Source: Oxalobacter vibrioformis (GTDB lineage: Bacteria > Pseudomonadota > Gammaproteobacteria > Burkholderiales > Burkholderiaceae_D). Taken from it: DNA of 64,000 nt. The notes beneath the pieces were generated by a model, which saw nothing but the letters and a program-made list of their open reading frames with translations, did not search any database and had not been told where the DNA came from. The position numbers and the translations under genes are program-made. This document shows positions 7,223 to 15,744 of this stretch, piece by piece. Position 1 is the stretch's first letter, and each line of letters begins with the position of its first letter. Location: positions 2,209,001 through 2,273,000 of the forward strand of contig NZ_CP098242.1 in NCBI RefSeq assembly GCF_027118995.1. Direction: 5' to 3'.

Positions 7223-7957
7223 ATGAAAAGAGGCTGGAGTGGTGTCCTGGCAACAGGGCTTCTGGTTTTGTTTGCATCCATGCCGGCATGGGGGCAGACC
7301 GGTAGTGTGGTGATTGAGGATATCGAACGCCAGGTGCGTCAGACGCGGAGAAAGAAAAGTGATGATATCCCCTTGAAAGGATTTTCCTATATTTGTGCCT
7401 ATGGCAGCACGGCGGATGTGGAAAAGGCGTTGGCGGCCGGGGCAGACCCGAAGGCAGGCGACCCGCTTAACGATGATATGCCGCCGCTGGCAACGGCGGC
7501 TTCCTACAACCCGGACCCGGGCGTGATACAGGCGCTGGTGGCAGCAGGTGCCGATCCCAGCGAGGCGTCGGGAACGGACAGGCGAACGCCGCTTCATTTT
7601 GCGCTCATGACAAACCCGAAAGCAGGGCCTGTCGTGGGGGCGCTTTTGGTGGCGGATGCGGATGTGTATGCGCTTGATCGTTTCCAGTCCACTCCGATCG
7701 ATTTTGCGCTCAACGGCAATTACCGTAATGGCGCCTTTGATGCCAACCCGCGTGAAGAACTGCTGCTCATGCTTTTGCGAACAGCTGAGCGGCTGCCCTT
7801 TACCATGCCGAAGGGTGATCGAAAATCGTTCATGACGAAAAAACTCAAACAGTATGAGATCAATATGGGCAGGGGCTGGCGTGATGGCGATGTGATTGAT
7901 GCGTTCAAACGCCTGGGCGCCGATGAGCGGGTGATGAAGAAACAGTGGGGCGAGTGA
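7223..7957 (+). CDS. Secreted ankyrin-repeat protein
   Basis: This 244-residue protein has a signal peptide (MKRGWSGVLATGLLVLFASM, cleavage after AWG near residue 25). Three to four ankyrin repeats span about residues 55-170, for example ALVAAGADPSEASGTDRRTP and LHFALMTNPKAGPVVGALLV. The tail is charged and helical. GGAG lies six bases before the ATG at 7223, which fixes the start; the longer open frame upstream lies in the repeat element. It overlaps the start of the next gene (TGATG). Ankyrin repeats mediate protein contacts, here in the periplasm. The partner is unknown. Confidence 0.8.
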   Translation: MKRGWSGVLATGLLVLFASMPAWGQTGSVVIEDIERQVRQTRRKKSDDIPLKGFSYICAYGSTADVEKALAAGADPKAGDPLNDDMPPLATAASYNPDPGVIQALVAAGADPSEASGTDRRTPLHFALMTNPKAGPVVGALLVADADVYALDRFQSTPIDFALNGNYRNGAFDANPREELLLMLLRTAERLPFTMPKGDRKSFMTKKLKQYEINMGRGWRDGDVIDAFKRLGADERVMKKQWGE

Positions 7958-8253
7958 TGGACAAGGCCAATACGGTACCCGGTGAATGGGCCTGGCTGTT
8001 TCATGGTGAGAGTGCTTTTACCGTCCCAGGTGTTTTTACTTCGCAGGAAAAGGCGGAAAGCCGGATCAGGCAGTATGGCCTTTCCGGTATCCTCACCCGG
8101 ATGCCGATGGATGTGTCCGCCTATGCCTGGGCAGTAAAGTAAGGGGTTTTTACGCCGAAGCAGCCATCACAGGAAAGCGGGAAATTTGTGGGTGGTTTTA
8201 CCAGCGCATCGCTGGAGCATTACCACTATGAAAACGGGATAAACCAGACGTAG
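7957..8253 (+). pseudogene. DUF7710-like protein gene with in-frame premature stop
   Basis: The frame opens MDKANTVPGEWAWLFHGESA, with its ATG overlapping the stop of the ankyrin gene, and runs to a TAA at 8140-8142 (61 residues). In the same frame, without a shift, it continues GVFTPKQPSQESGKFVGGFT and SASLEHYHYENG to a TAG at 8251. These two parts match the start (WVFHGA...GVF.S.EKAE.WI..) and the end (FTSA..EHYHYENG) of DUF7710-type proteins as I recall them. The whole would be about 98 codons with one nonsense codon. The simplest reading is an inactivated gene; readthrough is the alternative. Confidence 0.65.
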
Positions 8254-8296
8254 CATTAACTGCTCTCATACCGGCCAAGCGCCTGACAAAAAGCCC

Positions 8297-8375
8297 CGCT
8301 ACAGTGAACGGTACCTCCAAAGCGTCAGACTTTGTCCAACTTTTGGGGTGCAGTTCAAAACAGGGGCTTTTTTAT
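8297..8375 (-). mobile_element. Solo end of an IS3/IS150-like element
   Basis: The string GTCCAACTTTTGGGGTGCAG followed by TTCAAAACAGGGGCTTTTTT parallels the outer end of the IS3-type relic at 25413-25480 (GTCCAACTTTAAGGGTTCAC, then TTCAAAA, then GGGGCTTTT). No transposase sequence is attached. The AAAAGCCCC and GGGGCTTTT ends also pair, so it may act as a terminator. Confidence 0.45.
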
Positions 8376-8656
8376 TACGGGAAAATTGTCTTTTTTCATC
8401 ACATTGAAATGTAAAATCGTTTTTCAGGAATTTTCTGGGAATTTCGCTGTTTTTTGTAAAAAAATCGGGAGAAAGGTTTTTTCTGTTTTTTCGCGCTGTT
8501 TTCAGGGAAAGGGAGCGGAAAATAAATGTTTCCCTGTGAAAATGTTTCATGCCTGAGTAAAAAAACGGAAGGACTATTCCTTTTTTTGCAATAAAATGGC
8601 GTGCTTTTCGTTTTCTTTTTGCATGCTATGGCATATCAGGGGAGGCCTGTCTGTGG
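8376..8656. other. AT-rich gene-free stretch
   Basis: About 280 bases rich in T-runs and TTTTTC/GGGAAA tracts, with no frame that looks coding. It lies between the IS end and the DUF488 gene, and I can assign nothing to it. Confidence 0.3.
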
Positions 8657-9232
8657 TTATCTTCCCAGCATTTTTTCTTCCCATTTAAGCGCGGCCTGGT
8701 CGATCAGGTCTTCGCGGGAAAGGAACATGTCTTCTTCCGGTGTTCTGGTGGCTTTGAGCAGGCGGGTCATGGCGTCGGTGTGGCTTTCCCGGGTGCCGTT
8801 TTCGATGATGTGCTCGATGGCAATCCCGGCCTTGTCAAGCTGGCGGGCCACGAGGATGGTGCGGTGACACGAAATGGGGTCTTTTTCAGCGCACATGAGG
8901 GCAATGCGGTGTTTTTTGGCGGTTTCAGCCACGCGGGAAATCCCGGTAATGAAAGGGCGGCTGGCCGCTATTTTGGCAAAGCTGACACGGCCATTTTCCA
9001 TGAGTGCTGGGTCGTCTGTCATGGCGCCGAACTGCTCGCCCAGGTGGACGTAGGTGATGCCGGAAGCGCCAAGTGAACGGCGCAGGGTGTCACGGTTGTA
9101 CTGGGGATTGTGGCGGGAAGCGGGGATGGAGCGCACGTCGGCGATCACGGCAATGTCGTTTTGTTTCAACAGCCAGATGAAGCGGTCGATGGGGTGATTG
9201 GAGTGGCCGATGGTGTAGACGGTGGTTTGCAT
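8657..9232 (-). CDS. DUF488 domain protein
   Basis: This 191-residue protein matches the DUF488 family: TVYTIGHSNHPIDRFIWLL at the start, VIADVRSIPASRHNPQYNR, the GITYVHLGEQFGA motif and the Cys-containing IALMCAEKDPISCHR. The two Cys and the His near residues 127-138 are conserved in the family, whose biochemical role is unsettled. Structure-based suggestions include a nucleic-acid-related or redox role. I start at 9232 because the family begins with this TIGHS strand; a longer frame to 9277 adds unrelated residues. It is monocistronic, facing away from lnt. Confidence 0.85.
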   Translation of the reverse strand: MQTTVYTIGHSNHPIDRFIWLLKQNDIAVIADVRSIPASRHNPQYNRDTLRRSLGASGITYVHLGEQFGAMTDDPALMENGRVSFAKIAASRPFITGISRVAETAKKHRIALMCAEKDPISCHRTILVARQLDKAGIAIEHIIENGTRESHTDAMTRLLKATRTPEEDMFLSREDLIDQAALKWEEKMLGR

Positions 9233-9654
9233 GGTGTTTGGGCTGAGCCTGGCTGGATGCGAACGTGTCAGATCCATCCTAACACATCGGAGGCGGCAGG
9301 GAAAAGGGGAGGAAGCTCCTTCCGGCGGATTTTCTTTGATGCGGAATTGATCCGGATGAAAAAAGAAGCAGGTGTCTCATGGTGGCGTAAGAACTTTGGC
9401 GGACATTTCTTTTCCAAAAGGCAAATTATTCTTGTATTGACAGAAAATGAAAGGAGACAGGCTGCGAAAGCGCTATATCCCGCAGAGAAAATCCGTCAAT
9501 TTCAATCCAGGCCTGCCCAGAGAAAGTATTGAGGGGGAGGAGAAAAGAACGCAAAGAAGATCGGAAAACGCCGGGAAAGAAGGACACCTTTTTCCGCTGG
9601 GTACCGAAAGGAGCCGCAACACAAGCGAAGGGTAATAAACGCGTTGCTGGCGCG
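9233..9654. other. Intergenic stretch with a dispersed repeat end
   Basis: No supported gene. Positions 9617-9655 carry ACAAGCGAAGGGTAATAAAC followed by GCG, near-identical to 13917-13942 in the long repeat at 13.4-13.95 kb. The element therefore abuts the stop of lnt. The rest is purine-rich and unremarkable. Confidence 0.4.
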
Positions 9655-11259
9655 CTACAGCAACTCTTCCCAGTCATTTTTCCCCGCCAGCGGGTTTTTC
9701 CGGTAACCCGGCCGGGTGGTATGGCCCCGATGGGCGAGGGTGGCGCCGCCAAAGAACAGGATGAGGCAGGCGATGATGGCAGGGTGGTTGCCAAAGCGGA
9801 TGTAGGGGGTCATGCCGTTCATGCCGGTGAGTTCGGTCTCAAGGGTGGCAAAGCGGTAGTTAGGAAGCTGTCCCTGGACATTGCCCCTGGCGTCGATGAT
9901 GGCGGTGACACCGGTGTTGGTGGCGCGTAGCATGGGGCGCTGCATTTCGAGTGAGCGCATTCGGGATATCTGGAGGTGCTGCGGGAGCGCCAGGCTGTCG
10001 CCAAACCAGGCGATGTTGGACAGGTTGAGCATCATCCCGGGTTCGGGGCTGCCCGCTTTGATGGCAGCACGGATCTGATGGGCGATTTCTTCGCCGAAGA
10101 TGTCTTCGTAGCAGATGTTAGGCAGTACCCACTGGTTTTTGACACGGAAGGGCTGCTGGACGTCGGGGCCGCGGGCAAAGTCGCCCAGGGGGATCTGCAT
10201 GAGGTTGACGAACCACCTGAAGCCAAAGGGGACGAATTCACCAAAGGGGACAAGATGCTGCTTGTCGTAGCGGTAGTTGATATGGTGCGGCTTGTCGGTG
10301 TCCGGTGAGACGGCGACGAGGCTGTTGGTGTAATGCCGCATGGAATCAGCCAGCGGGATGCCGATGGCAAGCGTGGTGTGGTTGTCCACGGCGTATTTTT
10401 CAATTTTTTTGTACCACTCGGGTGAAAGGGTATGAAGGTACTGCGGGATGGCTGTCTCGGGGGTGACGATGAGATCTGCCGGGGAAGCCGTGATCATCTC
10501 TTCGTAAATCGCAAGGGTTTTCCGGACCTGGTCAGGGGAGAATTTCATTTCCTGCGGGATGTTTCCCTGCAGCAGGCGTACCTTGATGGGGGTGTCTACG
10601 GGGGTGGTCCAGTGGACGAATTTGAGTCCGTATCCCCCGGCGATGATGGCCAGCGCAATGAGAAAGACGGTGTTTCTGCGCGGCTGTTTGCGGTTGAAGA
10701 GGATAAGGGCGCTGCCTGCCAGTACGGTGGCCAGGAGGGTGATGCCGTAGACGCCGATAACGGGTGCAAAGCCGGAAAGGGCGTTGTCGGTGTGGGCATA
10801 GCCCAGTACGACCCAGGGAAAACCGGTGAAGAGCCAGCCGCGGGTCCATTCTGCCAGGGAAAGGGCCGACGGCAGGATGAGCAGGGCCATGAGGAAATCC
10901 GAAGCGCCAAAGCGGCGGCGGATGATCATGGCGAGAGTGACGGCCAGGGCGGGCAAAAGGCCCATGAAAAGGCCCAGGGCAAAAAGGGCGGTAATGGCCA
11001 TGGCCTGGTTGAGCCCGCCAAACTGGTGCATGGAGATGTAAAGCCAGTATACGCCTGCGGTCATCCATCCGGTGCCATAGGCCCAGCCGATGAAAAATGC
11101 CTGCCGTGTGCTGGTGGCATTGATGATGAGGTGAAAGAGGAAGGCGACACTGATGATCTGGATAATGGAAAAGCCGTAGGGGGCATAGGCGAGGATAATC
11201 AGGATACCGGCGACCAGGGCGGCTGTCGGACGGCGGAAAAGGGCGATTCGGTCGCGCAT
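9655..11259 (-). CDS. lnt: Apolipoprotein N-acyltransferase
   Basis: This 534-residue inner-membrane enzyme transfers an acyl chain from phospholipid to the N-terminal Cys of lipoproteins, the last step of lipoprotein maturation. Six to seven hydrophobic helices fill residues 1-200. The nitrilase-like periplasmic domain follows, with the catalytic Glu in VTPETAIPQ (about 258), the Lys region after the HLVPFGEF segment, and the nucleophilic Cys in NICYEDIFG (about 378). A last helix anchors the C-terminus. The length fits the family (about 510-540). It lies 75 bases downstream of corC on the same strand, the usual corC-lnt arrangement. Confidence 0.95.
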   Translation of the reverse strand: MRDRIALFRRPTAALVAGILIILAYAPYGFSIIQIISVAFLFHLIINATSTRQAFFIGWAYGTGWMTAGVYWLYISMHQFGGLNQAMAITALFALGLFMGLLPALAVTLAMIIRRRFGASDFLMALLILPSALSLAEWTRGWLFTGFPWVVLGYAHTDNALSGFAPVIGVYGITLLATVLAGSALILFNRKQPRRNTVFLIALAIIAGGYGLKFVHWTTPVDTPIKVRLLQGNIPQEMKFSPDQVRKTLAIYEEMITASPADLIVTPETAIPQYLHTLSPEWYKKIEKYAVDNHTTLAIGIPLADSMRHYTNSLVAVSPDTDKPHHINYRYDKQHLVPFGEFVPFGFRWFVNLMQIPLGDFARGPDVQQPFRVKNQWVLPNICYEDIFGEEIAHQIRAAIKAGSPEPGMMLNLSNIAWFGDSLALPQHLQISRMRSLEMQRPMLRATNTGVTAIIDARGNVQGQLPNYRFATLETELTGMNGMTPYIRFGNHPAIIACLILFFGGATLAHRGHTTRPGYRKNPLAGKNDWEELL

Positions 11260-11334
11260 GGATGGCTTTTCTGGAGTGCTCGTTTTTGGTTGTTTTAAGG
11301 CGTTTTTGGTGTTTTTGATGTATTTTATTGAATG

Positions 11335-12222
11335 TTATGCGCTGATTTGCTCTGCTTGGGCAGAGGGCGGCGTGCGTTTTTCGACCATCAGGTAATGGAG
11401 CTGGCTGTTATCGGCCTTGAGCACAAGAAAGTGCAGGTCGTTGATGTCGAAGGTGTCGCCGGTATGCGGCAGGCTACCGAGTTCATTGGCAATGTAGCCT
11501 CCCAGGGTGTCAGCGCTTTCTTCGTCCAGGCTGGTGCCGGTGGCTTCGTTGAAGTCCGAGAGTTCCATCAGGGCGGAAACGCGCCAGGCGGGGTTGTCCC
11601 CTCCCTTGATGATGCGGATTTCGGATTCGTCATCATCGTCATCGTATTCGTCTTCGATCTCGCCGACGATTTCCTCAAGGATATCTTCAATGGTGATCAG
11701 CCCGGCAATGCTGCCGTATTCATCCACGACAAGAGCCATGTGGTTGCGGTTGGCGCGGAAATCCCTCAGGAGCACATTGGCGCGTTTGGATTCGGGGATG
11801 AAGACGACCGGGCGGATGATGCTTTGCAGATCGAATTCTTTTTCGATGAAATAGGCCAGCATATCCTTGATGAGGATGATGCCGACGACATTGTCGGGAT
11901 CACCCATGATGGCAGGAAAGCGGGAATGTCCGCTTTCAATGACTTCGGGCAGCCACTCATCAATGGGGCGCGTGATGTCGATGGTGTATATCTGCGAACG
12001 CGGTACCATGAGATCACGGGCGGCCAGTTCGTTGACCTGGAAAACGCCCTGGATCATGGACAGGCATTCGGCGTCAATGAGCCTGCGCGAGTGCGCATCG
12101 TGCAGGATATTGAGGAGCTCGGAGCGGCTTTCGGGCTCGGGTGAAACGAGCGCAGCAAGGCGGTCCAGGAGTGATCGGTGAGGTTTTTGTCCGGTATGGT
12201 TTGTCTCGGGGTGCTCGGGCAT
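11335..12222 (-). CDS. corC: CorC/HlyC-family CBS-domain protein
   Basis: This 295-residue protein has two CBS domains, starting at DLMVPRSQIYTIDITRPID and VVDEYGSIAGLITIEDILE, and a C-terminal CorC_HlyC domain (DTLGGYIANELGSLPHTGD). The linker is very acidic (EIEDEYDDDDDESE). The family is linked to Mg2+/Co2+ efflux with CorA, though the E. coli homologue YbeX has also been tied to ribosome maturation. I chose the ATG at 12222 (MPEHPETN), where the family begins; an upstream frame to 12276 exists. It is the first gene of the corC-lnt pair. Confidence 0.9.
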   Translation of the reverse strand: MPEHPETNHTGQKPHRSLLDRLAALVSPEPESRSELLNILHDAHSRRLIDAECLSMIQGVFQVNELAARDLMVPRSQIYTIDITRPIDEWLPEVIESGHSRFPAIMGDPDNVVGIILIKDMLAYFIEKEFDLQSIIRPVVFIPESKRANVLLRDFRANRNHMALVVDEYGSIAGLITIEDILEEIVGEIEDEYDDDDDESEIRIIKGGDNPAWRVSALMELSDFNEATGTSLDEESADTLGGYIANELGSLPHTGDTFDINDLHFLVLKADNSQLHYLMVEKRTPPSAQAEQISA

Positions 12223-12501
12223 GTTTTTTGTCTGTTCTCCCTCTGGTGAGGGGTACTCAAAACCTATAGGATACACAGAAATACGAAAATGGCAAAATGT
12301 CGCGCCCCCGATGTTTTTTTGCTGGTTTTTTCTGCGCTTTTAATGGTAAAGTAAATTTTATTTGTGTGCTGTACAGGCTCTTTTTCACGGGCCGGGCTGC
12401 TTTGTGAGTAGATTCTTCTGTATAACGGCTTCTCCTGGTGCCCCTGACGCTGTCTTTTATGGCTTTTTTCGTGGCCTTTCTTGTTGATGGAGGGAATGAC
12501 G

Positions 12502-13257
12502 ATGCTGTATAAAACCCTGTTGGACCCTGATGTGGTGGCGATGCGGAAACGCTTTGCAACCGAATTCGGGATGCCGGTGCTTGAGTTGATGAATCCGCAG
12601 CCCGGTGAGCGGATACTGGATGTCGGCTGCGGATTTGGCTCTATTTGCGAAAAGCTCACTGAAAGGGGGTGTACTGCTGTCGGAATTGATATCAGCAGTA
12701 CCATGGTTAAGGCTGCCACACAGCTCGGTGTGGATGCGCGTATGATGAATGCGGAAAACCTGACATTTAACGAAGAGTTTGACGGGGTGTATTCCAATTC
12801 GGCGCTGCACTGGATGCGCCATCTCAACCGGGTGGCTGAGGGGGTAAAGCGGGCGTTGAAGCCGGGCGGTCGCTTCGTGGGCGAGCTGGGCGGCAAGGGG
12901 AGTATTTCCAATATTATTGCCGCCATCCGTGAGGTAATGGACAAGCACGGTATCGAGATGGAAAGTGTGCAATCCTGGTATTTCCCGTCTATCTCGGAAT
13001 TTTCTGCCATCCTCGAAAAGGCAGGGTTCACTATCCAGTCGATGGAACAGCTTGATCGCCCGACGGTTTTGCCGGGTGATGTGCGCGACTGGATCAAGAT
13101 GTTCGGGCGGCATTACCTGGATTCGTGGGATCCGAGTGAGCGTGACAAGTTTCTGGATGCCGTGAAAGTGATCGCCGAGAAAACGATGGTAAACGAGAAG
13201 GGTGAGTGGATTGCCGATTACCGGCGGATGCGGTTTGTGGCGATCAAGCCGGCATAG
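12502..13257 (+). CDS. Class I SAM-dependent methyltransferase
   Basis: This 251-residue protein has SAM motif I ILDVGCGFG at about residue 36, a GIDISSTM acidic loop and the motif FDGVYSNSALHWM (about 90), followed by VAEGVKRALKPGGRFVGELG. This arrangement resembles trans-aconitate and UbiE-like small-molecule methyltransferases. GGAGGG ends seven bases before the ATG at 12502; ATG codons closer to it would leave no spacing. The substrate cannot be named. It is monocistronic with its own terminator at 13311. Confidence 0.85.
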   Translation: MLYKTLLDPDVVAMRKRFATEFGMPVLELMNPQPGERILDVGCGFGSICEKLTERGCTAVGIDISSTMVKAATQLGVDARMMNAENLTFNEEFDGVYSNSALHWMRHLNRVAEGVKRALKPGGRFVGELGGKGSISNIIAAIREVMDKHGIEMESVQSWYFPSISEFSAILEKAGFTIQSMEQLDRPTVLPGDVRDWIKMFGRHYLDSWDPSERDKFLDAVKVIAEKTMVNEKGEWIADYRRMRFVAIKPA

Positions 13258-13310
13258 GGTTTGGCTGCAAGCGCGACGGCAGGCGCTATTTCTGCCGCAA
13301 AAGCGATAGG

Positions 13311-13342
13311 AACGGGATGCTGGAGACAGTGTCCCGTTTTTT
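13311..13342 (+). terminator. Intrinsic terminator of the methyltransferase gene
   Basis: ACGGGA-TG-CTG-GAGA-CAG-TG-TCCCGT followed by T6. It lies 55 bases after the stop codon. Confidence 0.75.
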
Positions 13343-13424
13343 GGTTTTCTGTTCTTTGCTTGTTGTTTTCTCTACGATGAGATTAGCCATCGAGATTGAG
13401 TTCATCAGGCCGGTTGCTGACCGG

Positions 13425-13953
13425 CGGCAGCTCACTTTCTTTGCTCGCACAAAGAAAGTAAGCAAAGAAATGCGCCGCAACCCCTTGCACCGCTGTGCGG
13501 GGTACCCGGAACTACTCGTCGTGACAGGGGCGGCAGCCGGAACTCGCTGCATTCAGACAGCCGTCTGCGAAGCTGCCTTGAAAAAGCGGCATAGCGAGGA
13601 ATAGTAGCGTGTGCTGAGCCTATGGCGAAGCGCACGAACACAAGCTGGCAAAAAAAGAGAACTTACCCTTGCCGTGCGTACCTCGTGCGCCGCACTGCGT
13701 TGGGCACACGCTACACATTCCGGCAGAGAAAGAGTAGCCATCTATACCCTGTGCATTAGCCATAGCATGAGAAGATACCCTGCTAATTTTACGCTCTTTT
13801 TGCTGCCGGGCCAGTGGGGTAAGAACGAGCGAAGCGAGGACAAAAAGATCGTTGCTGTGGGTCAACCACCCACCTTATGACGTTCTGGCGAGGTCTAATC
13901 TCATCGCAGAGAACCCAACAAGCGAAGGGTAATAAACGCGCTGCCATCGCGCC
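13425..13953. repeat. Long dispersed repetitive region
   Basis: About 530 bases without a believable gene. It contains CTTTGCTCGCACAAAGAAAG followed by TAAGCAAAGAAA, translated as the FFARTKKVSKE-type string found in many copies in beta- and gammaproteobacterial genomes. Its right end shares GCGAAGGGTAATAAACGCG with 9621-9644. Short frames on both strands look like translations of the repeat, not genes. Confidence 0.5.
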
Positions 13954-13964
13954 GACAGCCTCAC

Positions 13965-14116
13965 TTTCCCACAGTTTTTCCCCGGTTTTTCCACAAAAAA
14001 CGACCACGTTTTCCACAGTATCCCCACAGTTTAGCCACAGCCTTTCCACAGAGGCATTCAGGGTTATCCCTTTGTCATACATAGCCTGCCAACAGGGTAT
14101 GCACAGCTTGTCCACA
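13965..14116 (+). promoter_or_regulatory. Directional array of DnaA-box-like 9-mers
   Basis: Eight sites all point the same way: TTTCCCACA (13965), TTTTCCACA (13987 and 14009), ATCCCCACA (14020), TTAGCCACA (14031), CTTTCCACA (14042), GTATGCACA (about 14097) and TTGTCCACA (14108). Each differs by one to three bases from TTATNCACA. Several are spaced 11 or 22 bases apart, that is, on one helical face. The palindrome ATGCGCAATGCGCAT follows at about 14133. It could be a DnaA titration site, a relic origin, or the end of the repeat next to it. Confidence 0.45.
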
Positions 14117-14194
14117 GGAGAAAAATAGAAAGTATGCGCAATGCGCATATATCCTGCGTATTGCGTATGATTGTTGTCAATAAAGGGTTTGCGG

Positions 14195-14713
14195 CTATTC
14201 GGAGAAGCTTTTTTTGCCGTCGATGCGCCCGGTAAAGCCAAGACGGCGGAATTCCCAGGGCGGGGTGACGATGTCGGCCTGCCAGATGCCAAGACGGGCT
14301 TTTCGGGCTTGTTGTTGCAGGGCGGGAAGGGTTTCGTCCTTGTTGTACTCATCATAAACCCAGGCCATGCCCCTGGCAACCTGGTAACGGTTGGCGTTGA
14401 TGCCGTTGCAGTGGACGATGGCAATGGCCTGTTTTTTGCGGTCGGTATAAAGAACATCGTATTTGGCATCTTTGCCAGCGCACAGCTCGGAGAGGGAGCG
14501 GCGGGAATGGTTGGCATAGGGCTGGCGCGGCTCGGGGGCGTCGATATAGGCCAGCCGGATTTTTACGGAACGCCTGCCTTCGATGACGGTAAGGGTGTCG
14601 CCACTCGTGACGCCAGCTACAGGGGCTGCCCATGCCGGCAGCAGGGCGGCCAGCGCCAGTGCTGCGGCGAGCAGGTGTTTTGTGGCTGCTATGGCGGGAC
14701 TCAGGTATTTCAT
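14195..14713 (-). CDS. Secreted thermonuclease-family (SNase-like) nuclease
   Basis: This 172-residue protein has a signal peptide (to about residue 30, ...LLPAWA-APVAG) and a staphylococcal-nuclease OB-fold domain: GVTSGDTLTVI, then VKIRLAYIDAPEPRQPYA with the catalytic Arg and Glu, and ARGMAWVYDEYN. Such enzymes cut DNA and RNA using Ca2+. GGAGG lies before the ATG at 14713; longer frames upstream overlap the neighbour. It is expected in the periplasm or outside the cell and is divergent from the DUF5131 gene. Confidence 0.88.
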   Translation of the reverse strand: MKYLSPAIAATKHLLAAALALAALLPAWAAPVAGVTSGDTLTVIEGRRSVKIRLAYIDAPEPRQPYANHSRRSLSELCAGKDAKYDVLYTDRKKQAIAIVHCNGINANRYQVARGMAWVYDEYNKDETLPALQQQARKARLGIWQADIVTPPWEFRRLGFTGRIDGKKSFSE

Positions 14714-14866
14714 GGGGGCCTCCAGTTCGGTATCTTTTTGAATCATAGGATTTTTTTGTGAAGGGGGATCGGATGATAAACGGGGGAAGGCTACCGCTTT
14801 TTGGGGCTTGGGATACAATGCAAAAACGGTGCCGGAAGGCACAGGGATGCTTTGTTCAAAGGGAAT

Positions 14867-15658
14867 ATGGCAAGCAGCGAAGATGAGGAAATGGGTAGCA
14901 TGACGTGGAACCCGGTGACGGGCTGCACGAAGCTTTCGCCTGCCTGCAAAAATTGTTATGCCCGGCCGATTGCCGAGCGCCTGCAAAAGCAGGGGGTGCC
15001 CGGGTATGCCAATGGCTTTGTCGTGACGCTGCATCCAAAACGGCTGGGGCAACCGACAAGGCGCAGGAAGCCGACGTTTTATTTTGCCAATTCGATGAGT
15101 GATCTTTTCCATGCGGATGTGCCGGATGACTTTCTGGATAAGGTGATGGATGTGATGCGGGCCACGCCACAGCATCTATACATGGTGCTGACAAAGCGGG
15201 CTGGGCGGTTGCCGGTGTATTTCAGCTCGCGGCCCTGTCCGCCCAATCTGTGGCTGGGCGTGACGGTGGAGGACCGTGCGCATGGTCTGCCGCGCATGGA
15301 CAGCCTGCGCCAGGTGGATGTGCCTTTGCGGCTGGTGAATATGGAGCCGCTTCTGGAAGACCTGGGCGAGCTGGATCTTTCGGGCATCGGCTGGGTGATG
15401 GTAGGGGGAGAGACGGGGCCGGGTGCGCGGCCAACGCAAGCGCAATGGGTAACCCGTGTGCGCGACCAGGCGGTGGCAGCAGGGGTGCCCTTTTGTTTTT
15501 CAAAGTGGGGCGAGTGGGGACCGGATGGGGTGCGCCGCGGCAGGCAGGCCAACGGGCGGCTGCTTGACGGGCGTATCTGGGATGAAAGTCCCCTGTATGC
15601 GCTAACGCTGCCGGAGGAAAGCGGGGAAGCGCCACAGCAGTTTTCGCTGGGATTTTAG
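14867..15658 (+). CDS. DUF5131 (phage Gp37/Gp68-like) protein
   Basis: This 263-residue protein begins with TWNPVTGCTKLSPACKNCYA, the Cys-x7-Cys-x2-Cys signature of DUF5131/Gp37-Gp68 proteins, which are thought to be radical-SAM-like. FYFANSMSDLFHADVPDDF, TKRAGRLPVY, WLGVTVED and WVMVGGETGPGARP follow in family order. GFCFSKWGEWGP-like residues close the domain. The ATG at 14867 follows AAAGGGA. Such genes occur on phages and scattered in bacterial chromosomes; here no phage genes adjoin it. The substrate is unknown. Confidence 0.85.
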   Translation: MASSEDEEMGSMTWNPVTGCTKLSPACKNCYARPIAERLQKQGVPGYANGFVVTLHPKRLGQPTRRRKPTFYFANSMSDLFHADVPDDFLDKVMDVMRATPQHLYMVLTKRAGRLPVYFSSRPCPPNLWLGVTVEDRAHGLPRMDSLRQVDVPLRLVNMEPLLEDLGELDLSGIGWVMVGGETGPGARPTQAQWVTRVRDQAVAAGVPFCFSKWGEWGPDGVRRGRQANGRLLDGRIWDESPLYALTLPEESGEAPQQFSLGF

Positions 15659-15686
15659 ACAGGTTGTTCCTGTTTTTTCGATTTAG

Positions 15687-15722
15687 CGCAAAGCCATGTG
15701 CCGTTTGGCTTTGCGTGTTTTT
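15687..15722 (+). terminator. Intrinsic terminator after the DUF5131 gene
   Basis: A nine-base stem, CGCAAAGCC and GGCTTTGCG, is followed by TGTTTTT. It lies 28 bases after the stop. Confidence 0.7.
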
Positions 15723-15744
15723 GTGTCCGGGGTAAGCTTCTCAG

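Noticed and set aside
10432..11298. Plus-strand open frame of 288 codons opposite lnt
   Set aside because: It is the antisense of the lnt membrane region, with Asp/Gly-rich low-complexity content.
13789..14517. Minus-strand open frame of 242 codons across the repeat and the DnaA-like array
   Set aside because: Its sequence is a translation of the repeated CCACA motifs and of the antisense of the nuclease gene.
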